From NCBI GenBank assembly GCA_039680175.1, contig JBDKTO010000086.1:1-51255 (forward strand): DNA of 51,255 nt, read 5' to 3'. Below are positions 40,735 to 49,964 of the stretch, piece by piece. Made by a program: the position numbers and the translations under genes. Numbering within the stretch: the stretch's first letter is position 1; every line of letters begins with the position of its first letter. The stretch comes from Veillonellales bacterium. GTDB lineage: Bacteria; Bacillota; Negativicutes; JAAYSF01. The notes under the pieces were generated by a model. That model was not told the DNA's origin, did no database searches, and saw nothing but the letters and a program-made list of their open reading frames with translations.

Positions 40735-41823
40735 CTAAATCGGAGGGTGCGACGGTCCCTGATTGCTGCTGTTCTTTTTTGTCGCTGTCCCGGTCCCTGC
40801 TTTTGCTGTGGACAGGACAATCTCGTCGCCTTCCTGCAGGCCGCTGAGAATTTCAACCTTTTCCTGATCGTATAAGCCGGTTTGGACTGGCATGCTTTGT
40901 GCAATGCCATTTACCATCACAGTTACATATTTTTGTCCCTGTTCTTCTTTGACGGCGGTTAAAGGTACTGTCAGCACATTATTCCTCTGTGCCACGTACA
41001 AGGTCACTCTGGCCGTCATTGTCGGGTACAGAAGGCCTTCCGGTGAATCCACATCCACGTAAACGGGATAGTAAACAACGTTGGAAGAAGTGGTGGCGCT
41101 GCGGGAGATGCTGCTGACTCTGCCGGTAAAGGTTTTATCCGGATACGCGTCTACGGTAAAGGAAACCTGCTGACCGGCGTTGACTTTGCCGATATCCGAT
41201 TCATCCACCTGGACTTTAATCTGCATTTTGGACATATCGGCAATATTCATAACGACCTGGGGAGTGGAAATACCCTGGGAGATCGTCTGCCCGGCCGGAG
41301 TAGGCTTGCCGACGACCGTGCCGGAGATCGGTGCCCGGATTACATAATAGTCCAGCTGGGAAGCAATATTGTCATAGTTCGATTTTGCCACCAAATAATT
41401 GGTCCGGTCGGTATCCAGCTGCTGAACCGCTTCCGCGCCCACGGCGGCCAGCCTTTTGCTGCGCTCATAGTTGGCGGCGCAATTGTCGACCTGAGCCTGA
41501 TATTGGGCTAATTGGGCTCTGAGGGTGGAGTCGTCCAGGACGAACAGAATCTGGCCGGCGGCTACCTGATCGTTTTCTTTTACCCGGACTTCGGTAATCA
41601 GGCCGGTTACCCGGGAGCCGACTTCTACCGTGTTGACGGCGGAAATCGTTCCGGTAGCGGAAACGGTGGACTGAATGCTGCTTCGTATTACGGTGGTTGT
41701 GTTTTGCGCTGTGGCAGGAGTACTGCCTTTTTTAGCATAATAGGCAGCTGCGCCGGCGGCAGCTGCCGCCATAAGCAATATAAAAACAATCCATCCTTTG
41801 TATTTCTTCCAAAATTTTTGCAT
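40735..41823 (-). CDS. MacA-type periplasmic adaptor (membrane fusion protein)
   Basis: A 362-residue protein, ATG 41823. The N-terminus is a membrane anchor (WIVFILLMAAAAAGAAAYYA). Then follow the lipoyl half-motifs (VEVGSRVTGLITEVRVKENDQV and PISGTVVGKPTPAGQTIS), a short coiled coil between them (about residues 100-140), and the beta-barrel and membrane-proximal domains. Adaptors of this type link an inner-membrane ABC pump to the outer membrane or an outer-membrane channel, consistent with a diderm cell. First gene of the operon, divergent from the two-component system at 41997. Confidence 0.9.
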   Translation of the reverse strand: MQKFWKKYKGWIVFILLMAAAAAGAAAYYAKKGSTPATAQNTTTVIRSSIQSTVSATGTISAVNTVEVGSRVTGLITEVRVKENDQVAAGQILFVLDDSTLRAQLAQYQAQVDNCAANYERSKRLAAVGAEAVQQLDTDRTNYLVAKSNYDNIASQLDYYVIRAPISGTVVGKPTPAGQTISQGISTPQVVMNIADMSKMQIKVQVDESDIGKVNAGQQVSFTVDAYPDKTFTGRVSSISRSATTSSNVVYYPVYVDVDSPEGLLYPTMTARVTLYVAQRNNVLTVPLTAVKEEQGQKYVTVMVNGIAQSMPVQTGLYDQEKVEILSGLQEGDEIVLSTAKAGTGTATKKNSSNQGPSHPPI

Positions 41824-41927
41824 AAATCAGCCTCGCTTGTTATTTAAGATAGTAACATTCTTTATTATGCAGGATAATTGTTACAGTTTTGTTACAAGGA
41901 TTGGAACTTGATTGGATTTTTTCAGGA

Positions 41928-41956
41928 TTGACGGACCAACCGTCCCGGGCTATTCT
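41928..41956 (+). promoter_or_regulatory. sigma-70-type promoter of the two-component operon
   Basis: TTGACG (41928-41933), 17 bases, TATTCT (41951-41956), upstream of GTG 41997. Confidence 0.5.
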
Positions 41957-41996
41957 ATAAGTAGAGTAAAATTATGGTTGTAAGGAGCACTGTTCC

Positions 41997-42662
41997 GTGA
42001 ATAAAACAGTTTTGATCGTGGATGATGAATTGCGGATGCGAAAGCTGATTGCCGATTTTCTCCTGCGGGAAGGCTATTCCATTATCGAGGCCGATAACGG
42101 GCAGGCGGCACTGGAGAAGATATTTCAGGCAAAGGTTGATCTTGTGATCTTAGATGTGATGATGCCCAGGTACGACGGCTGGACAGTATGCCGGGAAATT
42201 CGCAAGACTTCCACTATCCCGGTGATTCTGCTGACTGCCAAAGGGGAAGAAGTGGATCAGCTTTTCGGCTTTGAAATCGGGGCGGACGACTATATTACCA
42301 AGCCCTTCAGTCCCAGAGTACTGATTGCCCGGGTCAATGCCTTGTTTCGCCGCTTGGAAAGCCAGCAGAGCCTGTCCTGCGATGGTCTCAATATTGACGC
42401 GGCGGCTCATTTTGTCTCTATCGACGGCCACCGGCTGGATCTCAGCCCCAAAGAATATGACCTGCTGATCTATTTGGCGGAAAATAAAGGCCGGGCGTTA
42501 AGCCGGGAGCAAATTCTGAACCATGTCTGGAATTATGATTATCTGGGGGATCTGCGAACCGTTGATACCCATATTACCCGGCTTCGAACCAAACTGGGGG
42601 CCAAGAACAGCCTGATTCAAACAATACGGGGATTTGGCTACCGGTTTGAGGTGGAAAAATGA
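41997..42662 (+). CDS. OmpR-family response regulator
   Basis: A 221-residue protein starting at GTG 41997 (AAGGAG about 11 bases upstream). The receiver domain has IVDDELRMRK, the Asp near residue 52 in LVILDVMMPRYDG, ILLTAKG and the Lys in YITKPF. The winged helix has LSPKEYDLLIYLAENKG, ILNHVWNYDY and VDTHITRLRTKLG. It overlaps the kinase gene by 4 bases. Divergence from the MacA-MacB-type operon suggests this system controls the efflux genes, a common arrangement. Confidence 0.93.
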   Translation: MNKTVLIVDDELRMRKLIADFLLREGYSIIEADNGQAALEKIFQAKVDLVILDVMMPRYDGWTVCREIRKTSTIPVILLTAKGEEVDQLFGFEIGADDYITKPFSPRVLIARVNALFRRLESQQSLSCDGLNIDAAAHFVSIDGHRLDLSPKEYDLLIYLAENKGRALSREQILNHVWNYDYLGDLRTVDTHITRLRTKLGAKNSLIQTIRGFGYRFEVEK

Positions 42663-44185
42663 ATTCCATCCGGACCAAGCTCTTTTTGAATATCAGTCTG
42701 CTGGTCATTCTTTTTGTGCTGATTTCCTGGGGCTTGAGCGCCTTATTTTTAGAAGATTTTTATATGACCAATAAAAAACACAGTGTGATCGAGAGCAGTC
42801 AAATCATTGACGAGCGCTATCGTTCCGGCGCTCAGGACATTTCCCTCGAATTGGAACGAATGGCCAATAATCTGGGAGCCGGGATTGTGATTATGAGCCG
42901 GGATGGCAATATTGAGTACAGTTCGTTTGAACGGATTCATCCCCAGAAGGCATTTAACCGTCACTCTGTGATTTCCGACAATGGCGACGCTGCTCCGGAG
43001 GCAGCCGAAGGTCCGCCCCGGCTGCCTCCGGCCTTTGTCATCAAGTCACGGGAAGAGGTTGACGGCAATTCCACCATTGAGATTGAGCAGGATCAGGCAC
43101 TGAATATTCAATTCATGGTGTTAAGACGCCGTTTAGTGAACGAAGACATGTTAGAGATTAAAATACCCCTGGCCGCCGTTGCCGAAAGCGCCGCCTACGC
43201 CAGCAGGTTTATCGCCATTGTCGGACTGCTTACCATTGCAGCCGGCGGTATCTGGGCATTTTTCTTTGCCAAACGGTTTACGGTTCCGTTATTGGAAGTC
43301 AGCCATGTGGCCCAGGGCATCTCCCGGTTTGATTTTTCTCGCAAATGCACTATTCACAGCGAGGATGAAGTGGGCCGGCTGGGGAAAAGCATTAACAATC
43401 TGTCCTATCAGCTGAATAAAGCAATCAGCGAACTGAATCAGAAGAATCAGCAGCTGACCGCCGATGTGGAAAAAGAACGGCGGCTGGATAAATTGCGCAA
43501 AAATTTTATTTCCAGTGTTTCCCATGAATTAAAAACACCCATCTCCCTCATTCTTGGCTACGCCGAAGGGCTGAAAGAGAATGTCGCCGCCGACGAGGAC
43601 AGCAAAAACTACTACTGTTCCGTCGTTATGGATGAAGCAGAGAAAATGGACAAACTGATCCAGGATTTACTGAATCTATCCCAGATGGAATCCGGCTATT
43701 TCCATCTGGAAAGGACCAATTTTGATTTATCTTTACTGCTGGATGCGGTTCTGTTAAAATATCAAGGGATTTTCAGCGAAAAACGCATTACCGTGGAAAT
43801 GGAAAAAGAGCCGGGGTTATGGGTGAACGGGGATATACTGCGGATTGAGCAGGTTCTCGTCAATTTTTTCAATAATGCCATTGATTATGTGGAAGACAAG
43901 CGGGTCATACGGGTCAGTGCGGCAGAGCGGGAGGATACATACCGGGTCTGCGTCTATAACAGCGGCAAGCAGGTTCCCGCGGACAGCCTGAAGGAATTAT
44001 GGCTCAGCTTTTATAAAGTGGATCAGGCACGGACCAGAAGCTTAGGAGGATACGGCCTGGGGTTGTCCGTCGTCCGGGCGATCCAGGAGCTTCACGGCAA
44101 TGCTTACGGGGTGGAGAATACGGCGGATGGGGTTATGTTCTGGTTTGAGATCAGTAAGATAAAGCGGGGGGAAAAGTATGTTTAG
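42659..44185 (+). CDS. membrane sensor histidine kinase with HAMP domain
   Basis: A 508-residue protein; ATG 42659 lies inside the stop of the regulator gene. It has a membrane helix at about residues 8-30, an extracytoplasmic sensor domain (about 31-180), a second helix (about 182-205) and HAMP (about 205-260). HisKA follows with the phospho-acceptor near residue 289 in SVSHELKTPISLILGYAEGL, then the ATPase with IEQVLVNFFNNAIDYV and GGYGLGLSVVRAI. The N-box is canonical. It forms a pair with the preceding regulator. The stop overlaps the next gene by 8 bases. Confidence 0.92.
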   Translation: MNSIRTKLFLNISLLVILFVLISWGLSALFLEDFYMTNKKHSVIESSQIIDERYRSGAQDISLELERMANNLGAGIVIMSRDGNIEYSSFERIHPQKAFNRHSVISDNGDAAPEAAEGPPRLPPAFVIKSREEVDGNSTIEIEQDQALNIQFMVLRRRLVNEDMLEIKIPLAAVAESAAYASRFIAIVGLLTIAAGGIWAFFFAKRFTVPLLEVSHVAQGISRFDFSRKCTIHSEDEVGRLGKSINNLSYQLNKAISELNQKNQQLTADVEKERRLDKLRKNFISSVSHELKTPISLILGYAEGLKENVAADEDSKNYYCSVVMDEAEKMDKLIQDLLNLSQMESGYFHLERTNFDLSLLLDAVLLKYQGIFSEKRITVEMEKEPGLWVNGDILRIEQVLVNFFNNAIDYVEDKRVIRVSAAEREDTYRVCVYNSGKQVPADSLKELWLSFYKVDQARTRSLGGYGLGLSVVRAIQELHGNAYGVENTADGVMFWFEISKIKRGEKYV

Positions 44186-45458
44186 TATGCTGCGGGAAAG
44201 AACGGCTGCTTCTATTTGTTTTCTGGTTGCTGCACTGGTTTGTTTATTGGCGGGGTATTTTCCAGCCGTGCTTTTGGCCGAACCATTGGGTACAGCTGCG
44301 CCGGATCATATTACTTTGACCTGGGAAGGAGATCCCCGGACGACCGAGACGATCAGCTGGCGAACCGATGCTGACACAGTGGCGGGACAGGTGGAATTTG
44401 TGCCGTTGACAGCCGCCGGCTTTCATTCTGCCGCTGTCAGGAGGATAGAGGCAGGCGTTGAATCATTCTCAACCAATCTGGGGGATATGGAGCTTCATTC
44501 TGTTACTTTAACCGGCCTCAAACCCGCTGCGGGCTATTTGTACCGGGTGGGCAGCGGCGAAATATGGAGTGAACCCCATAGCTTTACGACGGCCGCTGTT
44601 GCTGCTTCCCAATTTAAGTTTCTTATTTTCGGTGATTCCCAAAGCGGCGATTATGGTATCTGGCAGACTACGATTCATCAGGCTTATCAGGCAAATCAGG
44701 CTGCGGCTTTTTTTATCAACATGGGGGACTTGGTGGACGTGGGTCAGGATTACAGTCAGTGGAACGGCTGGTTTGACGCCGCTCAGGGTGTGATTGACAC
44801 CATTCCCGCCATGCCTCTGACGGGAAATCATGAAATGTATACGCCGGAACATCAATTTTCTCTGCCCCTTTATTTTACGGCTCAGTTCAAACTCCCTTTA
44901 AACGGTCCGGCGGAGCTGAAGCGGCAGGTATATTCTTTTGATTACGGCAATGTTCATTTTGTGATGCTCGACAGTCAGGCGGGGGAAGAAAGAGAGTTCT
45001 TGCCGGATATGCTGGATAGTCAAAAAGCCTGGCTGGAACAGGACCTGGCGGCGACGGACAAGCCGTGGAAATTGGTTTTCCTGCACCGTCCTCCCTACAG
45101 CAATAAGGAAACCGGCGACAATGCCGACATTCGTGAAGCTTTTGTACCCGTTCTGGATCAATATCATGCAGATATAGTCTTTAGCGGGCACGATCATGTC
45201 TATGCCCGAACCTTTCCTCTCCGCGGCGGCGAGGTGGTGGACAGCACAGCCCAGGGAACTATATACGCAGCCACCGGCCGCAGCGGTACCAAGACGTACA
45301 AAAAGCGATTTGCCCAGGATCGGAACGAGTTTTTTTACAACCCTCTGGAAGAGCCAAACTATCTGACGGTGGAAGTACAGGGCGACACCCTGAACGTACA
45401 AGCCTTCAGCCAAAGCGGGGAGTTGATTGACTCCTGGACGGTCCGTCATGGACAATAG
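44178..45458 (+). CDS. secreted purple-acid-phosphatase-like metallophosphoesterase
   Basis: A 426-residue protein starting at ATG 44178 inside the kinase gene. It has an N-terminal signal or anchor (ICFLVAALVCLLAGYFPAVLLAE). A fibronectin-III-like domain follows (about residues 35-130, HITLTWEGDPRTTETISWRT), the layout of purple acid phosphatases. The metal sites are visible in order: FGDSQSGD, NMGDLVDVG, GNHEMY, FLHRPPY and SGHDHVYAR. It should hydrolyse phosphate esters outside the cytoplasm. Translational overlap with the sensor kinase suggests it is made with, or sensed by, the two-component system. Confidence 0.88.
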   Translation: MFSMLRERTAASICFLVAALVCLLAGYFPAVLLAEPLGTAAPDHITLTWEGDPRTTETISWRTDADTVAGQVEFVPLTAAGFHSAAVRRIEAGVESFSTNLGDMELHSVTLTGLKPAAGYLYRVGSGEIWSEPHSFTTAAVAASQFKFLIFGDSQSGDYGIWQTTIHQAYQANQAAAFFINMGDLVDVGQDYSQWNGWFDAAQGVIDTIPAMPLTGNHEMYTPEHQFSLPLYFTAQFKLPLNGPAELKRQVYSFDYGNVHFVMLDSQAGEEREFLPDMLDSQKAWLEQDLAATDKPWKLVFLHRPPYSNKETGDNADIREAFVPVLDQYHADIVFSGHDHVYARTFPLRGGEVVDSTAQGTIYAATGRSGTKTYKKRFAQDRNEFFYNPLEEPNYLTVEVQGDTLNVQAFSQSGELIDSWTVRHGQ

Positions 45459-45533
45459 AACCGTAGCGCAGTCCCCATCCCAGTTCCAAATTCCAAGTGC
45501 CATGCGCCATGAGCCAAATTCAAATCCATCCGC

Positions 45534-46394
45534 CTAAAGCGTCAGATTTTTAACAAAATCCACAAAGATTCTGACTAAATTGATCGCTGCGGATTCCTGG
45601 TTATAAATCATCCAGGTTTTTCGTGTCAGCTCGTTTCCGGTTTTATCGGTGAGGTTGATTTTTTGAATCCCCTGTACGTCATCGCAAATCCGGGAAGGCA
45701 TGATGGCGTAGCCTAAGCCAAAGCGAACCATTTCTTTGCAGGTAGCTACTTTGTCGACCTGCATGCTGACGGAAGGGGGATGGGAAAAGTTTTCCCGCCA
45801 CCATTTGTCAATTTGAGCTTTTAACAAATGATCGGTTTGATAATCAATTCGGGGTAAGAAGGGGAGTTCTTCCAGATTCACCTGGTTGACGGAGGCAATA
45901 CAAATCGGCTCCTCATATAATAAATGTTTTTCGTTGAATCCGCCGTAGTCAATGCTGACGAAGCCGACATGGACGTTTTGGTTGTAGGCAAGACTGAATA
46001 CATCTTTACTCCAGGTGGTGGTCACTTTAAACTCCACATTGGGATGCTGCTGTTTAAAAAGCCGCAGCAGGTAAGGCAAAGTATAGGTGGTCAGGTAGTT
46101 TGACGCGCCGATGGTTAACGTACCGGCAACAGCACTGGACAAATTCATCACTTCATTTTTGATATCGCGCATTTCAGCCAATATTTTGGCTGCCGATTTT
46201 GCTAGAAAATCCCCTTCCGGGGTAAACTGGACGCCTTTCGTCGTTCGCTGTACGATTTTAACGCCGAATTCGGTTTCAATATGCCGTAAACGGGCGGTCA
46301 TAGCCGGCTGGGAAATAAACAAAGCCTGGGCCGTCTTTGTAATGTTTTTTTGCTGATGGAGAGTGCGCACAATAAGCCAGTCACGGTCTTCCAA
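45534..46394 (-). CDS. LysR-family transcriptional regulator
   Basis: A 286-residue protein from TTG 46394 (GGGGGGGAT upstream). The winged helix-turn-helix has NITKTAQALFISQPAMTARLRHIETEFGV, and the effector-binding domain covers about residues 88-286. It lies downstream of the DASS transporter on the same strand, with a terminator between them. Control of the transporter and the citrate genes is possible, because regulators of this type often sit beside citrate/tartrate transporters, but the target is not shown. Confidence 0.88.
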   Translation of the reverse strand: MEDRDWLIVRTLHQQKNITKTAQALFISQPAMTARLRHIETEFGVKIVQRTTKGVQFTPEGDFLAKSAAKILAEMRDIKNEVMNLSSAVAGTLTIGASNYLTTYTLPYLLRLFKQQHPNVEFKVTTTWSKDVFSLAYNQNVHVGFVSIDYGGFNEKHLLYEEPICIASVNQVNLEELPFLPRIDYQTDHLLKAQIDKWWRENFSHPPSVSMQVDKVATCKEMVRFGLGYAIMPSRICDDVQGIQKINLTDKTGNELTRKTWMIYNQESAAINLVRIFVDFVKNLTL

Positions 46395-46496
46395 ATAGTA
46401 TCCCCCCCAAAAATGTCTGGCGATAGAATTTTACTTACTGAATGAATAAATTCTCCATAGATATCCATTATCCTGTTAATCCATTGTATGATCAAT

Positions 46497-46537
46497 AAAA
46501 AGGCAGCTCACCCAAAAAAATTGTGAACTGCCTTTTT
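46497..46537 (-). terminator. intrinsic terminator after the DASS transporter gene
   Basis: AAAAAGGCAG (46497-46506) pairs with CTGCCTTTTT (46528-46537), with TCAC/GTGA extending the stem. It has T-tracts on both strands and can be bidirectional. Confidence 0.75.
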
Positions 46538-46570
46538 ATTATGATCCTTTTGCTTTGCTAGCAGCGGTGC

Positions 46571-47989
46571 TTACCAATAGCCGAGAACTTTCCACCAGGC
46601 ACCGCCGATACCGACCCAGATTACAATATGCATAAGCGATACGATAAAGCCCAGTTTCCACCAGGTTTTTTGGTCAACATAACCGGCGCCAAAATAAACA
46701 GGTGCCGGACCTGTGCCAAAATGAGTTAAACAGCCGCAGACATTAGCGGCAATAGCAACGACAAAGGCCGAAATAAAGCCCGGTGCGCCGGCGGCAACAC
46801 CCAGAGTAATCAAAGCAGCGTACATGGCTGTTACGTGAGCCGACATGCTGGCAAAGAAGTAATGGCTGTATAAGTAAATCACGAAGGACAGGACAACTGC
46901 GGCTATCATGCTTACGCCAACCATTTGATTCTCCAGTATTTTGGCAAACCAGCCGATGAAGCCAAGTTTATTGAGGTAATCCGACAAGAGAATCACACTG
47001 CCGACCCAAATCAGAGTATCCCAGGCCTTGGTTTCTTTAATCACGTTATCCCAGGTGAGAACTTTTGTCGCCAGCAGGATGCACAATCCCATAAAAGCAA
47101 TCAATGTACCATCTAGTTTGGTGAACTGGGTTGTTGCCCATAATCCCAGCAGCATAATGAATACGACCAATAAAACTTTTTCGCCTTTGGACATGGGACC
47201 CATTTTCTTTAATACATCATCGGCCATTTTTTTGGCTTCGGGCGTATTTTTAATTTCCGGCGGATAAATTTTATATAAAACATAAGGAATGGTAATGAGG
47301 GCGATGACACCGGGGACGACTGCCGCTACAAACCAGCTGATCCAGGTGATATCGACATCCAAAACTTTTTTGGCTATTGCGGCAGCCATCGGATTGCCTA
47401 CCATGGCAGTCATAAACATGGCGGAAACAACTAAGTCAAGGTGAAATACCGAGGTGATAAGATACGCGCCAATCCGCCGGGCTGATGCTCCCGGATGAGA
47501 GTCAAAGGCCTCGCTCAGGCTGGCGACAATCGGGTAAACGAGTCCGCCGGCCCGGGCCGAATTAGAGGGAATGGCCGGACCGATAATTACATCGCTGATA
47601 GCCAGGGAATAAACTAATTTCAGACTGCTGTCGCCGAATGCACGCATGACCAGATAGGATATGCGCTTGCCCAGCCCGGTAATAATAAATGCCCGGGCTA
47701 AAATAAACGCGGAAACGATCAGCCACACTGTACCGCCGCTGAACGCCGTCAATACTTGACTGAATTTTAGAGTACCGGTCAGCGCCGTCAATACAATAGC
47801 GATCAAAGCGACCGAACCGGCAGCTAAAGGCTGCAAAATAAAACCGACCACAGTACCCATAAAAATAGCAAACAGATGCCAGGCCTGGGGTGTAAGCCCC
47901 TGGGGCACCGGTACGAACCATAGCACCACAACGATGCCGACTGTTAGTAAGGCGGCAAATGATTTGCCGGAGAAGAATTTTTTTCCCAT
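46571..47989 (-). CDS. DASS-family di/tricarboxylate transporter (CitT-like)
   Basis: The product has 472 residues from ATG 47989 (AAAGGAG upstream); an in-frame start at 48046 lacks this. It is polytopic with about 12 helices. The first SNT-type motif is in AIPSNSARAGGLVYPI (Ser-Asn-Ser rather than Ser-Asn-Thr). The second half has LTHFGTGPAPVYFGAGYV. The family exchanges citrate, succinate, malate or tartrate, or imports them with Na+. Proximity to citDE points to citrate uptake coupled to succinate or acetate release. It is transcribed away from the chemoreceptor gene. Confidence 0.88.
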   Translation of the reverse strand: MGKKFFSGKSFAALLTVGIVVVLWFVPVPQGLTPQAWHLFAIFMGTVVGFILQPLAAGSVALIAIVLTALTGTLKFSQVLTAFSGGTVWLIVSAFILARAFIITGLGKRISYLVMRAFGDSSLKLVYSLAISDVIIGPAIPSNSARAGGLVYPIVASLSEAFDSHPGASARRIGAYLITSVFHLDLVVSAMFMTAMVGNPMAAAIAKKVLDVDITWISWFVAAVVPGVIALITIPYVLYKIYPPEIKNTPEAKKMADDVLKKMGPMSKGEKVLLVVFIMLLGLWATTQFTKLDGTLIAFMGLCILLATKVLTWDNVIKETKAWDTLIWVGSVILLSDYLNKLGFIGWFAKILENQMVGVSMIAAVVLSFVIYLYSHYFFASMSAHVTAMYAALITLGVAAGAPGFISAFVVAIAANVCGCLTHFGTGPAPVYFGAGYVDQKTWWKLGFIVSLMHIVIWVGIGGAWWKVLGYW

Positions 47990-48224
47990 AAAAAAATACT
48001 CCTTTCTAATTATAGTGTTGTTAGGTGAAATATATTGAGAAAGCAATATTACCCTATAAATTAATTATCTATTTTGAATAGTGTGATAAATACCGCTGTA
48101 AGAATCAGGCTAACCCGCAGCATTGACTGACGGTAACGTTAATCCATCGACATCTTGAGTATAAATATTTTTATGGGAAATGTGAAATCTGAATTGCTGA
48201 TATCTGGGTATCAAATATATCTAT

Positions 48225-48314
48225 TAATAACGCTGTCTCTGCCGTTATTCAAATATGTTATCGCTGACCATCATAGATAGCTATTTTTGCAATTTTTTGC
48301 TAACGATTATAATG
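48225..48314 (+). repeat. duplicated promoter/operator element, copy 1 (chemoreceptor gene)
   Basis: The same 90 bases occur at 49792-49881. The core, from GTTATTCAAATATG to the T-run before the -10 box, is identical over about 55 bases. It includes the inverted repeat AATAACG/CGTTATT with a 10-base spacer and a TATAAT box (48308-48313). Confidence 0.8.
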
Positions 48315-48375
48315 ATTATATAGCAAGCTAATTTTTATATATTTTATATCGCAGGCACTCAAACAGGAGCATTTA

Positions 48376-48470
48376 TATCCCCCAAAACCTGGCCTGAATG
48401 ATACAGCGTTTGACCAGCCAACTGAAGACGGGGATAAAGAAGCCAGCAGCGGTATGATGTTGGCTTCTTT
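48376..48470 (+). promoter_or_regulatory. structured leader of the chemoreceptor gene
   Basis: TATCCCC (48376-48382) pairs with GGGGATA (48430-48436) and encloses a CTGG/CCAG hairpin (48389-48392 with 48414-48417). Next to it AAAGAAGCCA (48436-48445) pairs with TGGCTTCTTT (48461-48470), which looks like a terminator. The leader is unusually long (about 260 bases from the TATAAT box). Confidence 0.4.
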
Positions 48471-48576
48471 CAATGTTCCAATAAGGCGCCGCTTACCAGT
48501 TGGTAAAGTGAATTGTACCGGGGAACCGCTGTAGAGAAGGCCGGAAAAGCAAAATGGTAAATTGGGAGGATGAAAA

Positions 48577-49764
48577 ATGGATTCGGATATTACCCTATGT
48601 GCTGTTGGCGGCACGAAAGATATTGCCAGGGAGTTTCTGCAGGCGGCACAACACGTATTAGGAAAGGCAGTTAATGGGATTGCTCTTACTCCCCAAGAAG
48701 TAAATGAACAGAAAGCCGACTTATTTTTTACAATGCCCACTCGGGTCGAAGAGTTAAGCAGCATTATTCCTAAGGATAAAATTATTGGCTTTGAGGTGAT
48801 GCCATCCTGTAATTTTTTTGTCCGGATTGCAAAAATTCCCGAAGGCTCCACTGTGTATGTCTTTCATAATAATAAACGGGGTGGGGAAACTTTTATAAAA
48901 AACTGCCTGAAATATGGGATTGATCATCTGAATTTTAAGTATATTCCGTTTAAGGAAATACAGGAACAGGAAATAATCCAACGACTACAAGACGCTAGAT
49001 ATATTATAGGGACTGGTACTTTAGTTGGTAGAGAAGGCATTTTATATAATAAATATGGAAAGTACTTACATGCCGAGGTACAAGTCATCGGCGCTGAACG
49101 CATTCCAACAATTGAATCAGCATCCTACATAATGCAGCGGATAACTTCGTATAAGCATAAAAAACTATCAAGGCAGGTTGTGATCATTGTTCAGAACTTG
49201 TCCCAGAAGTTACAGCAGATAACCGCCTCTACTGGAATTGCATCAAGTTCAATTGAAACTGGATCAGCTGCTTTGCAGAAACTACAGAAAGAAGTAGACA
49301 TGGAAGTGGTTCGCATTCAGGAGGTGCTCACTATTTCTCAATCTTTGTCGGAGGCGGCTAAGAACATTGGCTCTATTGCTGAGACCATAAAAATGATATC
49401 GAATCAAACAAACTTGCTTGCACTGAATGCTACGATTGAAGCTGCTAGAGTAGGAGAACAGGGACGAGGTTTTGCCGTTGTAGCGAAAGAGGTGGGGAAG
49501 CTGGCTAACGAGAGCAAGCAATCAATAGAAATAATTCGTAAGGCTGTACTCGAGGTGCAAGTAGCCGTCAACCAAATTGTTCCGGCTCAGCAAAAGATCG
49601 CTTCTGCTATGTCGAAATACCAAGCTGAGTTCGACAAATTCGTAGAGGCGTCAGTCGGTGAGCGGGATGCTCTCAAAGAAATATGCAGCGCTCAAGAAAA
49701 TATTAGCAGCATTAGCAACGAACTATTAAATGCGGCTGAAATATTAGCTGATTCCCAGCAATGA
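48577..49764 (+). CDS. soluble methyl-accepting chemotaxis protein with unrecognised N-terminal sensor domain
   Basis: A 395-residue protein starting at ATG 48577 behind GGGAGGATG. It has no membrane helix. Residues about 1-185 form an alpha/beta domain beginning [20 protein letters not shown], with a repeated 'DARYIIGTG' pattern. It vaguely resembles PrpR_N-type sensory domains of regulators, but I cannot assign it. Residues about 200-395 are the MCP signalling coiled coil with the conserved tip [40 protein letters not shown]. Codon use is more AT-rich than in neighbours. It shares its promoter element with citDE, so sensing of citrate or a product in the cytoplasm is a reasonable guess. Confidence 0.85.
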   Translation: MDSDITLCAVGGTKDIAREFLQAAQHVLGKAVNGIALTPQEVNEQKADLFFTMPTRVEELSSIIPKDKIIGFEVMPSCNFFVRIAKIPEGSTVYVFHNNKRGGETFIKNCLKYGIDHLNFKYIPFKEIQEQEIIQRLQDARYIIGTGTLVGREGILYNKYGKYLHAEVQVIGAERIPTIESASYIMQRITSYKHKKLSRQVVIIVQNLSQKLQQITASTGIASSSIETGSAALQKLQKEVDMEVVRIQEVLTISQSLSEAAKNIGSIAETIKMISNQTNLLALNATIEAARVGEQGRGFAVVAKEVGKLANESKQSIEIIRKAVLEVQVAVNQIVPAQQKIASAMSKYQAEFDKFVEASVGERDALKEICSAQENISSISNELLNAAEILADSQQ

Positions 49765-49791
49765 ACTGCTGGGGATAATAAATATAACTAG

Positions 49792-49881
49792 TAATAACGC
49801 TGCCGCTGCCGTTATTCAAATATGTTATCGCTGACCATCATAGATAGCTATTTTTGCAATTTTTTGATAGTGGTTATAATG
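49792..49881 (+). repeat. duplicated promoter/operator element, copy 2 (citD operon)
   Basis: Nearly identical to 48225-48314. TATAAT at 49875-49880 lies 84 bases before citD. The inverted repeat AATAACG/CGTTATT is a good candidate for a regulator site. Confidence 0.8.
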
Positions 49882-49964
49882 AGTGCAGAGCGAGCTTGGC
49901 TTTTTTATGGGGAAATTTTTGTTAGACTAACGAAAAGCAATATAAGCTATGGGGGGATTTAGGG

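Larger units (their letters stand above)
47990..48576. other. 587-base divergent regulatory region
   Basis: It holds the upstream region of the DASS transporter (47990-48224), the duplicated promoter element (48225-48314), and a 260-base leader of the chemoreceptor gene with several stable hairpins. I see no reading frame here that I would call a gene. Confidence 0.6.

Noticed and set aside
45459-45533. Low-complexity CCAAATTCCAAGTGCCATGCG stretch as a gene or RNA
   Set aside because: No open frame or stable fold; at most an intergenic repeat, with no second copy in the window.
48300-48851. Minus-strand 183-residue frame over the chemoreceptor leader
   Set aside because: It overlaps the start of the chemoreceptor gene and the structured leader, with no family features or ribosome binding site.
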